This document shows, piece after piece, positions 1 to 7,028 of a stretch of DNA of 34,717 bases. A program made the translations under genes and the position numbers. Source of the stretch: Lachnospiraceae bacterium. Lineage in GTDB: Bacteria; Bacillota; Clostridia; Lachnospirales; Lachnospiraceae. The stretch's first letter is position 1, and each line of letters starts with the position of its first letter. The stretch is from the NCBI GenBank assembly GCA_014804355.1, contig JAAUZY010000035.1, forward strand, positions 15,267-49,983. The letters run 5' to 3'. A model generated the notes under the pieces. The model was not told the origin of the DNA, searched no databases, and saw only the letters and a list, made by a program, of their open reading frames with translations.

Positions 1-617
1 TCATAATCTCCGGTCATACCCATAGAAAGTTCTTCCATAAAAACATTATCAATGTTTTTATGTATTATGTCAACATATATTTGCTTTAATTTTGCAAAAT
101 ATAGTCTGTTCTCTTCCGAATTCTCAACATATGGTGCTATTGTCATTAATCCTTTAATCACGATGCTGGGCAGTTTCGCTATTTCCTCTACAAGAGAAAT
201 TGCCTCCTGCGCAGTGGTTCCGAACTTTGTCTCTTCACCCGCAACATTGACTTCTACAAGAATGGAAACAGTCACGTTTTTCTTAACCGCTTCCTTGCTG
301 ATCTCCTCGGCAAGCCGCAAAGAATCCACGCTGTGAATCATAAACACCTTATCTACGATATATTTTACTTTATTGCGCTGTAAGTGTCCGATCATATGCC
401 ATCTGATATCTCCAGGCAGTTTGTCGTATTTATCCATCAGCTCCTGCACTTTATTTTCGCCGAAATCGCGACATCCTAAGTCATATGCTTCCCGCAGCAT
501 TTCTACCGGTTTGGTTTTGCTGACTGCAATTAACTTCACGTCTTCCCGACTGCGTCCGCTCTTATCACAGGCGGATTTGATATTCTCTTCTACGTTCTGC
601 AGATTATCTCGAATCAT
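1..617 (-). CDS. yggS: YggS family PLP homeostasis protein, C-terminus cut by window edge
   Basis: This is the N-terminal part of a YggS/PROSC family protein, a cytoplasmic pyridoxal-phosphate binding protein involved in vitamin B6 and amino-acid homeostasis. Reading leftwards from the ATG at 617 gives MIRDNLQNVEENIKSAC, then the family motif AVSKT with the PLP lysine at about residue 34, then DFGENKVQEL, WHMIGHLQRNK and IHSVDS, all typical of the family. About 205 residues are present and the frame is open at base 1, so only a short C-terminal piece is missing (family length about 225-235). A GAAAGG lies about 14 bases before the ATG, rather far for a ribosome site. The gene follows the HlyD-like gene by 23 bases and is probably co-transcribed. 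In many Firmicutes yggS sits next to sepF. Identification is secure from the motifs. Confidence 0.95.
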   Translation of the reverse strand, partial: MIRDNLQNVEENIKSACDKSGRSREDVKLIAVSKTKPVEMLREAYDLGCRDFGENKVQELMDKYDKLPGDIRWHMIGHLQRNKVKYIVDKVFMIHSVDSLRLAEEISKEAVKKNVTVSILVEVNVAGEETKFGTTAQEAISLVEEIAKLPSIVIKGLMTIAPYVENSEENRLYFAKLKQIYVDIIHKNIDNVFMEELSMGMTGDY

Positions 618-640
618 AGTTGTTATGTAAACCTTTCTTG

Positions 641-2038
641 CTATTCATAAATAAACTGGTTATCGTTTACCATCGAGGCATCCAATACGATATGATCGTA
701 GACATTTAAGCCGTATACGGTGTTGGATCTCACGACAGAATATTCTTCGTTCTCATAGAGAACATTTACCTGCTTAAAGTCCGCATATCCTTTGTTAATG
801 TTATATACGCCGGTAAGAGAGCCTGTTTTACTAATCTTGTATTTCTCCGTGGATTCCGGCTTGACAATATAGTTGTCGGCACGCAGGACCGTATCATCCA
901 GATAATACTCCGTCTCCGTGGCATCATAGATCGTAGTCGGCACAAATTCTGTGGTGGCATTGCCCTCATCGTCATATGTTTCCAGAAGTACGCCGTCGCG
1001 GCCGCTGTTACCGCCCTTCGTAAGATATTCTTTGGGAACGATGAAAAACTCCTTCTCCACAATGGCGGAATTCGGTATCTTAAGTCCTTTTTCATCTTCC
1101 AACAAAAGCTCGATATCGATAAAGCGGTCATTACAGAAAGTAATCATGGAATTCGTAAATGTCAATGAAACCAAGTTGTCTCCCGCCTCATTCGTATGGG
1201 TCTCAACCGTGCCCCATGACGTATACTGATTCTTTAAAAACCTGACCTCAACGACCTCTTTCTCCACGAGCTGTTCCAGAATATTTTCATCATCTACCTG
1301 TATCACGATAGACCAATCTTCGTTTGTAGACAGTTTATATACCGGATCTCCCTTGGCAATCAGTTCATTATTGACAAGATGTTGTTTTTCATACTGTTTC
1401 TGGTCAAAAAGCTCTTTCGTCAAATCTTCCGGCTTCAGATTCTCATAACCGTCAATGTAGTATGTAACAATGCCGCTTTTGGCTGCACGGCGGTAATTGA
1501 TGAATGCTGTGCCGGAGGCATCGTTTAATGCGCCTGCGTTCTCCAGAATATTGTAATTGGAGAGTTTCAGCGCCGTTCCTTCCACACTATACTTGAAATT
1601 ATATACATCCATAAATTCTGTCCGGTCAAATCGACTTGTAAAAGCGATGATCTCGGTCTTTAGCTCTGACAGATCTGCGTCTGACAGGGAGTTTTCCCCA
1701 CTCTCGCTTGCATGAATATAATCGGACAGCCGCCCGGTTTCATCAACGGTATAAATCAAATTGCCGACAGCGGCACGCGCTCCTTCTCTGGCAAAATAAT
1801 TGATGTACCCGGCATCGTTACTTGTTACGATCTCCTCTGTGCGCAGTGCGATGCCGGTATAGATGCTGTTGGAGGTCAGGGAACCTTCCTGAACATTGTA
1901 GCCGACAATATGATCTGTCCTAAAGTATGTTGCTACGCCGATGATTACATAGATAAAAATAGCGACGAAGATCAACATACCAATGTTTAAATTCAACGGA
2001 CGTCTGTATTTAGTTATCTTCCTTCCGTTATCTGCCAC
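641..2038 (-). CDS. HlyD-like membrane-anchored adaptor protein
   Basis: This encodes a protein of about 465 residues with a basic cytoplasmic N-terminus (RKITKYRR), one membrane helix at about residues 18-40 and a long extracellular region. The layout matches HlyD/RND-type periplasmic adaptor proteins annotated in Lachnospiraceae beside yggS and sepF. The substrate is unknown, and no ABC or MFS partner is visible here. The start needs choosing: a TTG at 2044 lies only 3 bases after GGAGG, whereas the GTG at 2038 lies 9 bases after it, so 2038 is preferred. A terminator hairpin ends just 22 bases upstream of this start, so the gene needs a promoter squeezed into that gap or readthrough from upstream. 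I saw no convincing promoter. The HlyD assignment rests on overall architecture and family resemblance rather than on catalytic motifs. Confidence 0.75.
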   Translation of the reverse strand: MADNGRKITKYRRPLNLNIGMLIFVAIFIYVIIGVATYFRTDHIVGYNVQEGSLTSNSIYTGIALRTEEIVTSNDAGYINYFAREGARAAVGNLIYTVDETGRLSDYIHASESGENSLSDADLSELKTEIIAFTSRFDRTEFMDVYNFKYSVEGTALKLSNYNILENAGALNDASGTAFINYRRAAKSGIVTYYIDGYENLKPEDLTKELFDQKQYEKQHLVNNELIAKGDPVYKLSTNEDWSIVIQVDDENILEQLVEKEVVEVRFLKNQYTSWGTVETHTNEAGDNLVSLTFTNSMITFCNDRFIDIELLLEDEKGLKIPNSAIVEKEFFIVPKEYLTKGGNSGRDGVLLETYDDEGNATTEFVPTTIYDATETEYYLDDTVLRADNYIVKPESTEKYKISKTGSLTGVYNINKGYADFKQVNVLYENEEYSVVRSNTVYGLNVYDHIVLDASMVNDNQFIYE

Positions 2039-2059
2039 GAACAATTTCCTCCGAAAAGC

Positions 2060-2085
2060 AAAAACCCCGGATTCCCCGAGGTTTT
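2060..2085 (-). terminator. Rho-independent terminator of the P-loop gene
   Basis: On the minus strand the RNA folds as a 10-pair stem (AAAACCUCGG with CCGGGGUUUU, one U-G wobble) around a 5-base loop, and runs into a UUUUU tract. It lies 33 bases after the stop codon of the small P-loop gene and 22 bases before the preferred start of the HlyD-like gene, which makes it either a terminator or an attenuator for the downstream pair. Confidence 0.8.
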
Positions 2086-2118
2086 ATGGAATTACATATT
2101 TATAAGATTATGTATCGT

Positions 2119-2538
2119 TTATAAAGAGATAATAACCTCGGATTTCAGATCTTCGGGTAATGCACTCTCATCAACGGAGATGCTGAGTACAAATTCAACA
2201 TTGAATTTTGTACTGATGGTTTCCAACTTGGCAATCGTAGCGCCGATCTCATTTTCGCTCAGGCAGGCAATTTTTAAGAAACTGTCAAAATACATATGCT
2301 GCAGATCATGATCCTGCGAGATGATACCGCAGATAAATCCGATAAATTCGTCACTGTTTGTCACCAGATAATCGGAAACATCAATCAGCCTGATCTTGTT
2401 GTTAAGCTCGAACATGTGCTTAGTGCTCTTGTCAAGATAAACGACATTTCCCTGCACGTTTTTGATCTCCGTATTTACTTTATCCAATAAATGCTTGGTT
2501 TTTCCTTTACCTTTATTGCCTACGATTAATTGCACCAT
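2119..2538 (-). CDS. Small P-loop (Walker A) protein of unknown function
   Basis: This is a 139-residue protein whose first strand leads directly into a perfect Walker A motif, GNKGKGKT (residues 7-14), so it probably binds a nucleotide. A hydrophobic segment followed by acidic residues (HMYFDSFLKIA, about residues 81-91) could serve as a Walker B strand, but that is a guess. The C-terminal segment VEFVLSISVDESALP resembles the end of a Rossmann-like fold. No membrane segment is seen. It is much smaller than PilT or other P-loop families. The ATG at 2538 has GGAGGG 7 bases upstream. The gene stands alone between its own promoter (2598-2626) and terminator (2060-2085), next to wall-synthesis genes. 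I do not recognise a characterised homologue. Confidence 0.8.
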   Translation of the reverse strand: MVQLIVGNKGKGKTKHLLDKVNTEIKNVQGNVVYLDKSTKHMFELNNKIRLIDVSDYLVTNSDEFIGFICGIISQDHDLQHMYFDSFLKIACLSENEIGATIAKLETISTKFNVEFVLSISVDESALPEDLKSEVIISL

Positions 2539-2597
2539 GGCGAAACCCTCCTAAAGTAAATTATTATGACATCTATGATATTACTTTGTCTATCCAT

Positions 2598-2626
2598 ATT
2601 ATAAGGGAAAGACATCAAAAAAACAA
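2598..2626 (-). promoter_or_regulatory. Sigma-A type promoter for the P-loop gene
   Basis: On the minus strand TTGTTT (2626-2621) and a perfect TATAAT (2603-2598) are separated by exactly 17 bases. The -10 box ends 59 bases before the ATG at 2538. The promoter begins 11 bases past the carboxypeptidase stop codon. Confidence 0.7.
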
Positions 2627-2636
2627 CTAAAAAAAA

Positions 2637-3629
2637 TCATTTCACCAGCCCTAATAATTTTGTCATATCGGTATACAGATCATCCCCGGAAGTATCCTTC
2701 ATAATAACGGATATGTAAGGGGTCCCGTCGCTGCTCCTTGACAGCAGAATCAGACAATGCCCGGCAGCATTGGTCGTTCCTGTTTTTCCGCCGATCACGG
2801 TAACATTCGGCGGCATCTCCCACGTACCCTTCAGATATCGGTTCGAGCTATTCACTTCCAGCGATTTCTCGTTGCCGTTTCTGTCCGTATATGTGGTAGT
2901 GTATGAAGTCATCTGAATGATCTGGTTAAAAAGATCATACTGCAGTGCTTCCTGAAAAATCAGATATAAATCATACGCTGTCACATAATGTCCTTCCTGA
3001 GTCAAACCGTTCGGATTGGCAAAATTGCAGTTCGTCGCACCAAGTTCAGCGGCCTCCTGATTCATAAGAGACACAAACTCGTCCACAGACCCGGCAACGC
3101 CTTCCGCGATCAGAATCGCCACATCATTGGCTGACTGGATGAGCAGGATGTGTAATGCCTGATCAAGCGTCATTTGATCTCCCGGATTCAAACCGCACAA
3201 TACCGCTCCTGATTCCGTGACCAAGACGTTTTCTGAGGCTGTCAGCATTTGATCCGTAGATGCATGCTTCATGGCTACGAGTGCTGTCATGATCTTCGTC
3301 AGACTGGCAGGATTGACCTGCGTATTTGCATTCTTCGCATAGAGTGTCTTCAGGTTCTTGGTGTCGAACAGCGCTGCCGCTCCTACTTCAGACAGATCGA
3401 TCCCTGCCGCTTTTACATCATCGCTCACAACGCACAGATCCGCGGCAAAAGGCTCCAGTGTTTCCTGATTTGTCGTATTTAAGAGCTGAAAACTGCTCAC
3501 ATCATTATTTAGTTTATATGCCATATCATACTTGCTGCCGCCGCAACCTGTTATGGTCATGGCAAGCATAAGAAGAATGGCCGTCGTGCTATATTTTAAA
3601 TTTCTATTTATACATTTCACGCCACTCAA
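2637..3629 (-). CDS. D-alanyl-D-alanine carboxypeptidase (peptidase S11), lipoprotein-type
   Basis: This low-molecular-weight penicillin-binding protein removes the terminal D-alanine from peptidoglycan stem peptides outside the membrane. All three active-site motifs are present: SLTK at residues 109-112 with the nucleophile S109, SAN at 166-168 and KTG at 282-284. The N-terminus has a hydrophobic stretch ending in ITGCGG, a plausible lipobox with C29 as the lipidated residue. At 330 residues it lacks the C-terminal PBP5-type beta domain of DacA/DacF. The TTG at 3629 follows AGAGG by 5 bases; the GTG at 3620 is an alternative. The start overlaps the end of mgsA by 26 bases, so the two are translationally linked. 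A run of eight T follows the stop codon without a convincing stem. The function is secure; the exact dac paralogue is not. Confidence 0.92.
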   Translation of the reverse strand: MSGVKCINRNLKYSTTAILLMLAMTITGCGGSKYDMAYKLNNDVSSFQLLNTTNQETLEPFAADLCVVSDDVKAAGIDLSEVGAAALFDTKNLKTLYAKNANTQVNPASLTKIMTALVAMKHASTDQMLTASENVLVTESGAVLCGLNPGDQMTLDQALHILLIQSANDVAILIAEGVAGSVDEFVSLMNQEAAELGATNCNFANPNGLTQEGHYVTAYDLYLIFQEALQYDLFNQIIQMTSYTTTYTDRNGNEKSLEVNSSNRYLKGTWEMPPNVTVIGGKTGTTNAAGHCLILLSRSSDGTPYISVIMKDTSGDDLYTDMTKLLGLVK

Positions 3630-3999
3630 GGTCTCCTCTGTCGAGTGATTTGATCAACAATTCCGCTGAAGCCAGATTGGTAGCAAGCGGTATGTTATGC
3701 CGGTCGCACAGCATCACCACATTGTTGACATCCGGTTCATGCGATTTCGGATATAAAGGATCACGCAGGAAAATAACAAGGTCTATCTGATTATGCTCGA
3801 TCTGCGCGCCGATCTGCTGCGCACCGCCCAAGTGACCGGCCAGATATTTATGAATGGTCAGATTCGTCACTTCCTCAATCAACCTGCCCGTTGTTCCCGT
3901 TGCAAACAATTCGTTCTTGCTTAAAATTCCCCGATATGCGATACAAAAGTTCTGCATCAGTTTCTTCTTTGCATCATGTGCAATTAATGCAATGTTCAT
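3604..3999 (-). CDS. mgsA: Methylglyoxal synthase
   Basis: This cytoplasmic enzyme converts dihydroxyacetone phosphate to methylglyoxal and phosphate, a bypass of lower glycolysis. The protein is about 131 residues, close to the Bacillus enzyme. It shows the N-terminal IALIAHDAKKK, the phosphate-binding ATGTTGR, the glycine-rich GGAQQIGAQI and the conserved FLRDP. The start is the ATG at 3999, with AAGAAGGGTG about 9 bases upstream; a GTG at 4011 falls inside that ribosome site and was rejected. The gene lies between rodA (27 bases) and the carboxypeptidase (26-base overlap), so a metabolic gene is embedded in a wall-synthesis operon, an arrangement seen in clostridia. Identification is firm. 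Confidence 0.95.
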   Translation of the reverse strand: MNIALIAHDAKKKLMQNFCIAYRGILSKNELFATGTTGRLIEEVTNLTIHKYLAGHLGGAQQIGAQIEHNQIDLVIFLRDPLYPKSHEPDVNNVVMLCDRHNIPLATNLASAELLIKSLDRGDLEWREMYK

Positions 4000-4026
4000 A
4001 ATTGATAACACCCTTCTTTGACTATA

Positions 4027-5130
4027 TTATTTTTTGCACTGTAATCGTACGTTCAGTACGAATCCAACCCCAACATAAAGACTGACTAAAGAAGTCAATC
4101 CATAACTGACAAATGGCAATGGTATTCCCGTGTTCGGAATAACGCGAGTGGCAACCGATATATTGATCATTCCTTGAAAACCGACCAATGCTGCAACCCC
4201 AACGGCAATGATCGTCCCGGCTATATCTTTCGCCCTCCTAGCTACCATAATACATTCAAATGAGATTAAAATCAATAAGACAATTACGGTACAGCCCCCT
4301 ACAAATCCAAATTCTTCCCCGATAACCGCATAAATAAAGTCTGTTTGCGGCTCTGAAATAAAATTACCATTTTTTACAGAACTGGACTCATTGTTTTTAT
4401 ATCCTTTTCCGTACAGCATACCGGATCCGATGGCTGTTACAGAATTATTTTGTTGGTACGCCTCGGTAGTAGCGTATTCTTCCGGATAAAAATGTGCAAG
4501 AATACGTCTTTGCTGGTAAGGATCAATGATCTCCTGATCCGGCTGCAGCACAAGTGTAAGCAGGATGATAAAGGCCGGAATCGCCACTGCGATTGCCATG
4601 ATAATATATTTCCAACTGATACCGCCCACGAAAAGGATGATACAGAATAACAACACGATCATGATACTCGTGGACAGATCCGGCTGCTTATAGATGAGGG
4701 CGATCGGCGGGATAAAGAAAAGCACACACATACCGATCACCTTAAGTGACCCCATTTCGTCCTTATGCCTCAGTATAAACTGTGCAAAAAAAAGAAGAAG
4801 TAAGATTTTTGCCGTTTCCGACGGCTGAAACTGAATACCAAAGATATTCAGCCATCTCTGGGCACCGCCACGCTCTACACCTTTCTGTCTGACCAATTCC
4901 AGAAGCACAATGTTTGCCGCATACATCACCCAGTAAAATCGCAGGATGATTGAATAGTCAAACAAAGACAGAACGATCATCAGAAAAAAACCCAGAACAA
5001 ACCCCGTAATCTGCCTGGACTGCAGGGATTCCTGCGCGCTGCCGATGGCAAAGATGCCGATCCATGTCAGCGCCACCACAAGAATAATCAATTTGAAGTC
5101 ATAATCCCGTATATGGTATTGTCGTGCCAT
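4027..5130 (-). CDS. rodA: RodA/FtsW/SpoVE family peptidoglycan polymerase
   Basis: This is a 367-residue polytopic membrane protein of the SEDS family, which polymerises lipid II into glycan strands together with a class B PBP. About ten hydrophobic helices can be picked out. The conserved RWLNIFGIQFQPSE segment (about residues 91-104) and the C-terminal TGIPLPFVSYGLTS match the family, where the usual ending is PFISYGGSS. RodA rather than FtsW is chosen because the gene sits with mreBCD, PBP2 and minCDE. The ATG at 5130 has AAAGGAG 8 bases upstream. It lies 63 bases after minE and is probably part of the same transcript. Confidence 0.93.
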   Translation of the reverse strand: MARQYHIRDYDFKLIILVVALTWIGIFAIGSAQESLQSRQITGFVLGFFLMIVLSLFDYSIILRFYWVMYAANIVLLELVRQKGVERGGAQRWLNIFGIQFQPSETAKILLLLFFAQFILRHKDEMGSLKVIGMCVLFFIPPIALIYKQPDLSTSIMIVLLFCIILFVGGISWKYIIMAIAVAIPAFIILLTLVLQPDQEIIDPYQQRRILAHFYPEEYATTEAYQQNNSVTAIGSGMLYGKGYKNNESSSVKNGNFISEPQTDFIYAVIGEEFGFVGGCTVIVLLILISFECIMVARRAKDIAGTIIAVGVAALVGFQGMINISVATRVIPNTGIPLPFVSYGLTSLVSLYVGVGFVLNVRLQCKK

Positions 5131-5193
5131 TCAAGCGGCTCCTTTCCGGGCAATTCTGTCGTATCATCCGTCATCTGTATAAATGCGTATAGC

Positions 5194-5460
5194 CTAATCG
5201 TGATTCAGATCCAGGATCGGTATATTGGCATAAAGCGTCGGATTTTTCAAGCTGCGTCCCTTGCTTCCGGTCTTGGTGATCTGTATTTCCATGCTCTTAG
5301 TGTCTATCTTCATGTATTTGGAGATCACCTTCGCAATATCGTTCTTGATCATCTCCATCATCTCCGGAGAACAATTGACACGGTCTGAAATCAACAGAAT
5401 CTTCAATCTGTCTTTTGCAATCTCTCTGGAGCTTTTCCGTTTTAATATATTTTTAAACAC
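5194..5460 (-). CDS. minE: Cell division topological specificity factor MinE
   Basis: This is an 88-residue protein that stimulates the MinD ATPase and drives MinCD away from mid-cell. The N-terminal amphipathic segment MFKNILKRKSS fits the membrane-targeting sequence, RLKILLISDR is the MinD-contact beta strand, and the C-terminal part (about residues 35-88) is the dimerisation domain. The start is a GTG at 5460 with a G-rich ribosome site (AGGGGGG) 6 bases upstream. It lies 11 bases after minD. MinE in a Gram-positive is a feature of many Clostridia, which use it in place of or beside DivIVA/MinJ. Confidence 0.95.
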   Translation of the reverse strand: MFKNILKRKSSREIAKDRLKILLISDRVNCSPEMMEMIKNDIAKVISKYMKIDTKSMEIQITKTGSKGRSLKNPTLYANIPILDLNHD

Positions 5461-5471
5461 TGCAATCCCCC

Positions 5472-6263
5472 CTAACCCTTATGAAAGATACCTGACACTC
5501 TCGCCCAGAAAGAAACGCCTTTCTCAAAATCAAGAAAAGGTACCTCTCTTCCGAGAACTCTGTGACAAATATTCTGATAGGCTCTGCCCGCCAGTGTGTT
5601 ATTTCCGACTAACGGTTCACCCTGATTGGTGGCGATTACCACGTTCTCATCATCGGGAACCATCCCAATAAGGGGTAAGGAAAGGATGTCTACAACATCT
5701 TCCGAAGACATCATATCTCCGCGTTTTATCATATCGTAGCGAATACGGTTAATTACCAAATCTATCTTATGTATCTCATTAGCTTCCAAAAGACCGATGA
5801 TCCGGTCCGCATCCCGGATGGCTGATACCTCCGGCGTCGTGACGACAAGCGCCCGATCCGCACCGGCTATGGCATTCTGAAACCCCTGCTCTATACCGGC
5901 AGGACAGTCCAATATGATATAATCAAACTGATCCTTAAGATGGCTGATCATTCTGACCATCTGTGATGGATTTACAGCGCTTTTATCTCTGGTTTGCGCG
6001 GAAGGAAGCAGAAATAAAGTGGGATACCTCTTATCCCGTATGATTGCCTGTTTGATGCGGCAGTTACCTTCTACCACATCTACCAGATTGTATACGATCC
6101 TGTTTTCCAATCCCATAACGACATCAAGATTCCTCAATCCGATATCGGTATCGATCAGGATCACTTTTTTCCCCATAGCTGCCAGACCTGTACCAACGTT
6201 TGCGGTAGTAGTGGTCTTGCCTACTCCGCCTTTACCTGATGTGACGACAATTACTTCACTCAT
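5472..6263 (-). CDS. minD: Septum site-determining ATPase MinD
   Basis: This is a 263-residue deviant Walker A ATPase of the ParA/MIPZ class that recruits MinC to the membrane. Visible motifs are GKGGVGKTT (residues 10-18, with the signature lysine at 11 and P-loop lysine at 16), IDTDIGLRNLD, and DYIILDCPAGIEQG as switch II/Walker B. The C-terminal stretch DFEKGVSFWARVSGIF is an amphipathic helix that fits the MinD membrane anchor. The ATG at 6263 has AGGAGGT 12 bases upstream. It is flanked by minC and minE in the usual order. Confidence 0.97.
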   Translation of the reverse strand: MSEVIVVTSGKGGVGKTTTTANVGTGLAAMGKKVILIDTDIGLRNLDVVMGLENRIVYNLVDVVEGNCRIKQAIIRDKRYPTLFLLPSAQTRDKSAVNPSQMVRMISHLKDQFDYIILDCPAGIEQGFQNAIAGADRALVVTTPEVSAIRDADRIIGLLEANEIHKIDLVINRIRYDMIKRGDMMSSEDVVDILSLPLIGMVPDDENVVIATNQGEPLVGNNTLAGRAYQNICHRVLGREVPFLDFEKGVSFWARVSGIFHKG

Positions 6264-6317
6264 ATCTTCTCGTTGACCTCCTGAATATGATGTATTATCG
6301 TCCCCTGACCGTTGCCG

Positions 6318-6998
6318 CTAGATCGGCAGATCGTTCAGTAATTCTTTGGTAATAGGCTCTATGATGACTCTTCCGTCTTTCACATAAGCAATCTTCGGCT
6401 GAATCTTGGGTTTGATCGACCATTTGCTCTGTTTTTCCGATGTCTTATATTTGAAATCACCGATCTTAAGCTTTTCCGGTGACATTTCAAGCGCAACGAC
6501 AAAATGTCCCTCTTCTCCATTCCCGCCGGCATAGGCATGTCCGTACAGACCGCCAAGTACCACGATATCTTTATTGGATATTACGCTAGCGCCGGGGTAT
6601 ACATCGCCCAACACGATCAGGCTGTTTTCCGTTTCCAGAACTTGTCCGTCCTTCAAGGTTCCCTTATAGAACTGTCCGGCATTCTCAAGTGCCTGTTGGT
6701 GATAAGATACCTTCTGCAGAGCCTTCACAAAGTTCTTGTTGGTCTCCTCGTTCTTACCCATGATACACATCACATTCAGCGAGGAATTAGCCGTAATCGT
6801 GTTAACAAGCTGTCGTTCCTCCTGATCGGACAGACTTCTTCCCTCAAAGGAAATCACCATGCTGGCATCCTTAAAGAAATGCGCCGATTCTTTGAATTTA
6901 AACGCAATCTCATTAAGGAGTTCTGCAAACGGCATCTCTTCATCCAGGTAGATAGACAACCCGTTTTGAAAACTTTTAATAATAACCGGATTCTTCAT
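6318..6998 (-). CDS. minC: Septum site-determining protein MinC
   Basis: This inhibitor of FtsZ polymerisation is about 226 residues. An N-terminal FtsZ-interacting domain (about residues 1-100) is followed by a right-handed beta-helix domain with the repeated turns GDVYPGASV, DIVVLGGLYGHAYAG and ALEMSPEKLKIGD, which bind MinD. The ATG at 6998 is preferred because GGAGG lies 5 bases upstream; the frame also contains a GTG at 7028, directly abutting the PBP2 stop codon but without a ribosome site. It is part of the minC-minD-minE operon. Confidence 0.93.
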   Translation of the reverse strand: MKNPVIIKSFQNGLSIYLDEEMPFAELLNEIAFKFKESAHFFKDASMVISFEGRSLSDQEERQLVNTITANSSLNVMCIMGKNEETNKNFVKALQKVSYHQQALENAGQFYKGTLKDGQVLETENSLIVLGDVYPGASVISNKDIVVLGGLYGHAYAGGNGEEGHFVVALEMSPEKLKIGDFKYKTSEKQSKWSIKPKIQPKIAYVKDGRVIIEPITKELLNDLPI

Positions 6999-7028
6999 GA
7001 TATCCTCCATCTGACGATAATTCGTCAC

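Noticed and set aside
4000..4011. Upstream GTG start for mgsA
   Set aside because: It lies inside the ribosome site that serves the ATG at 3999 and would add four residues not found in the family.
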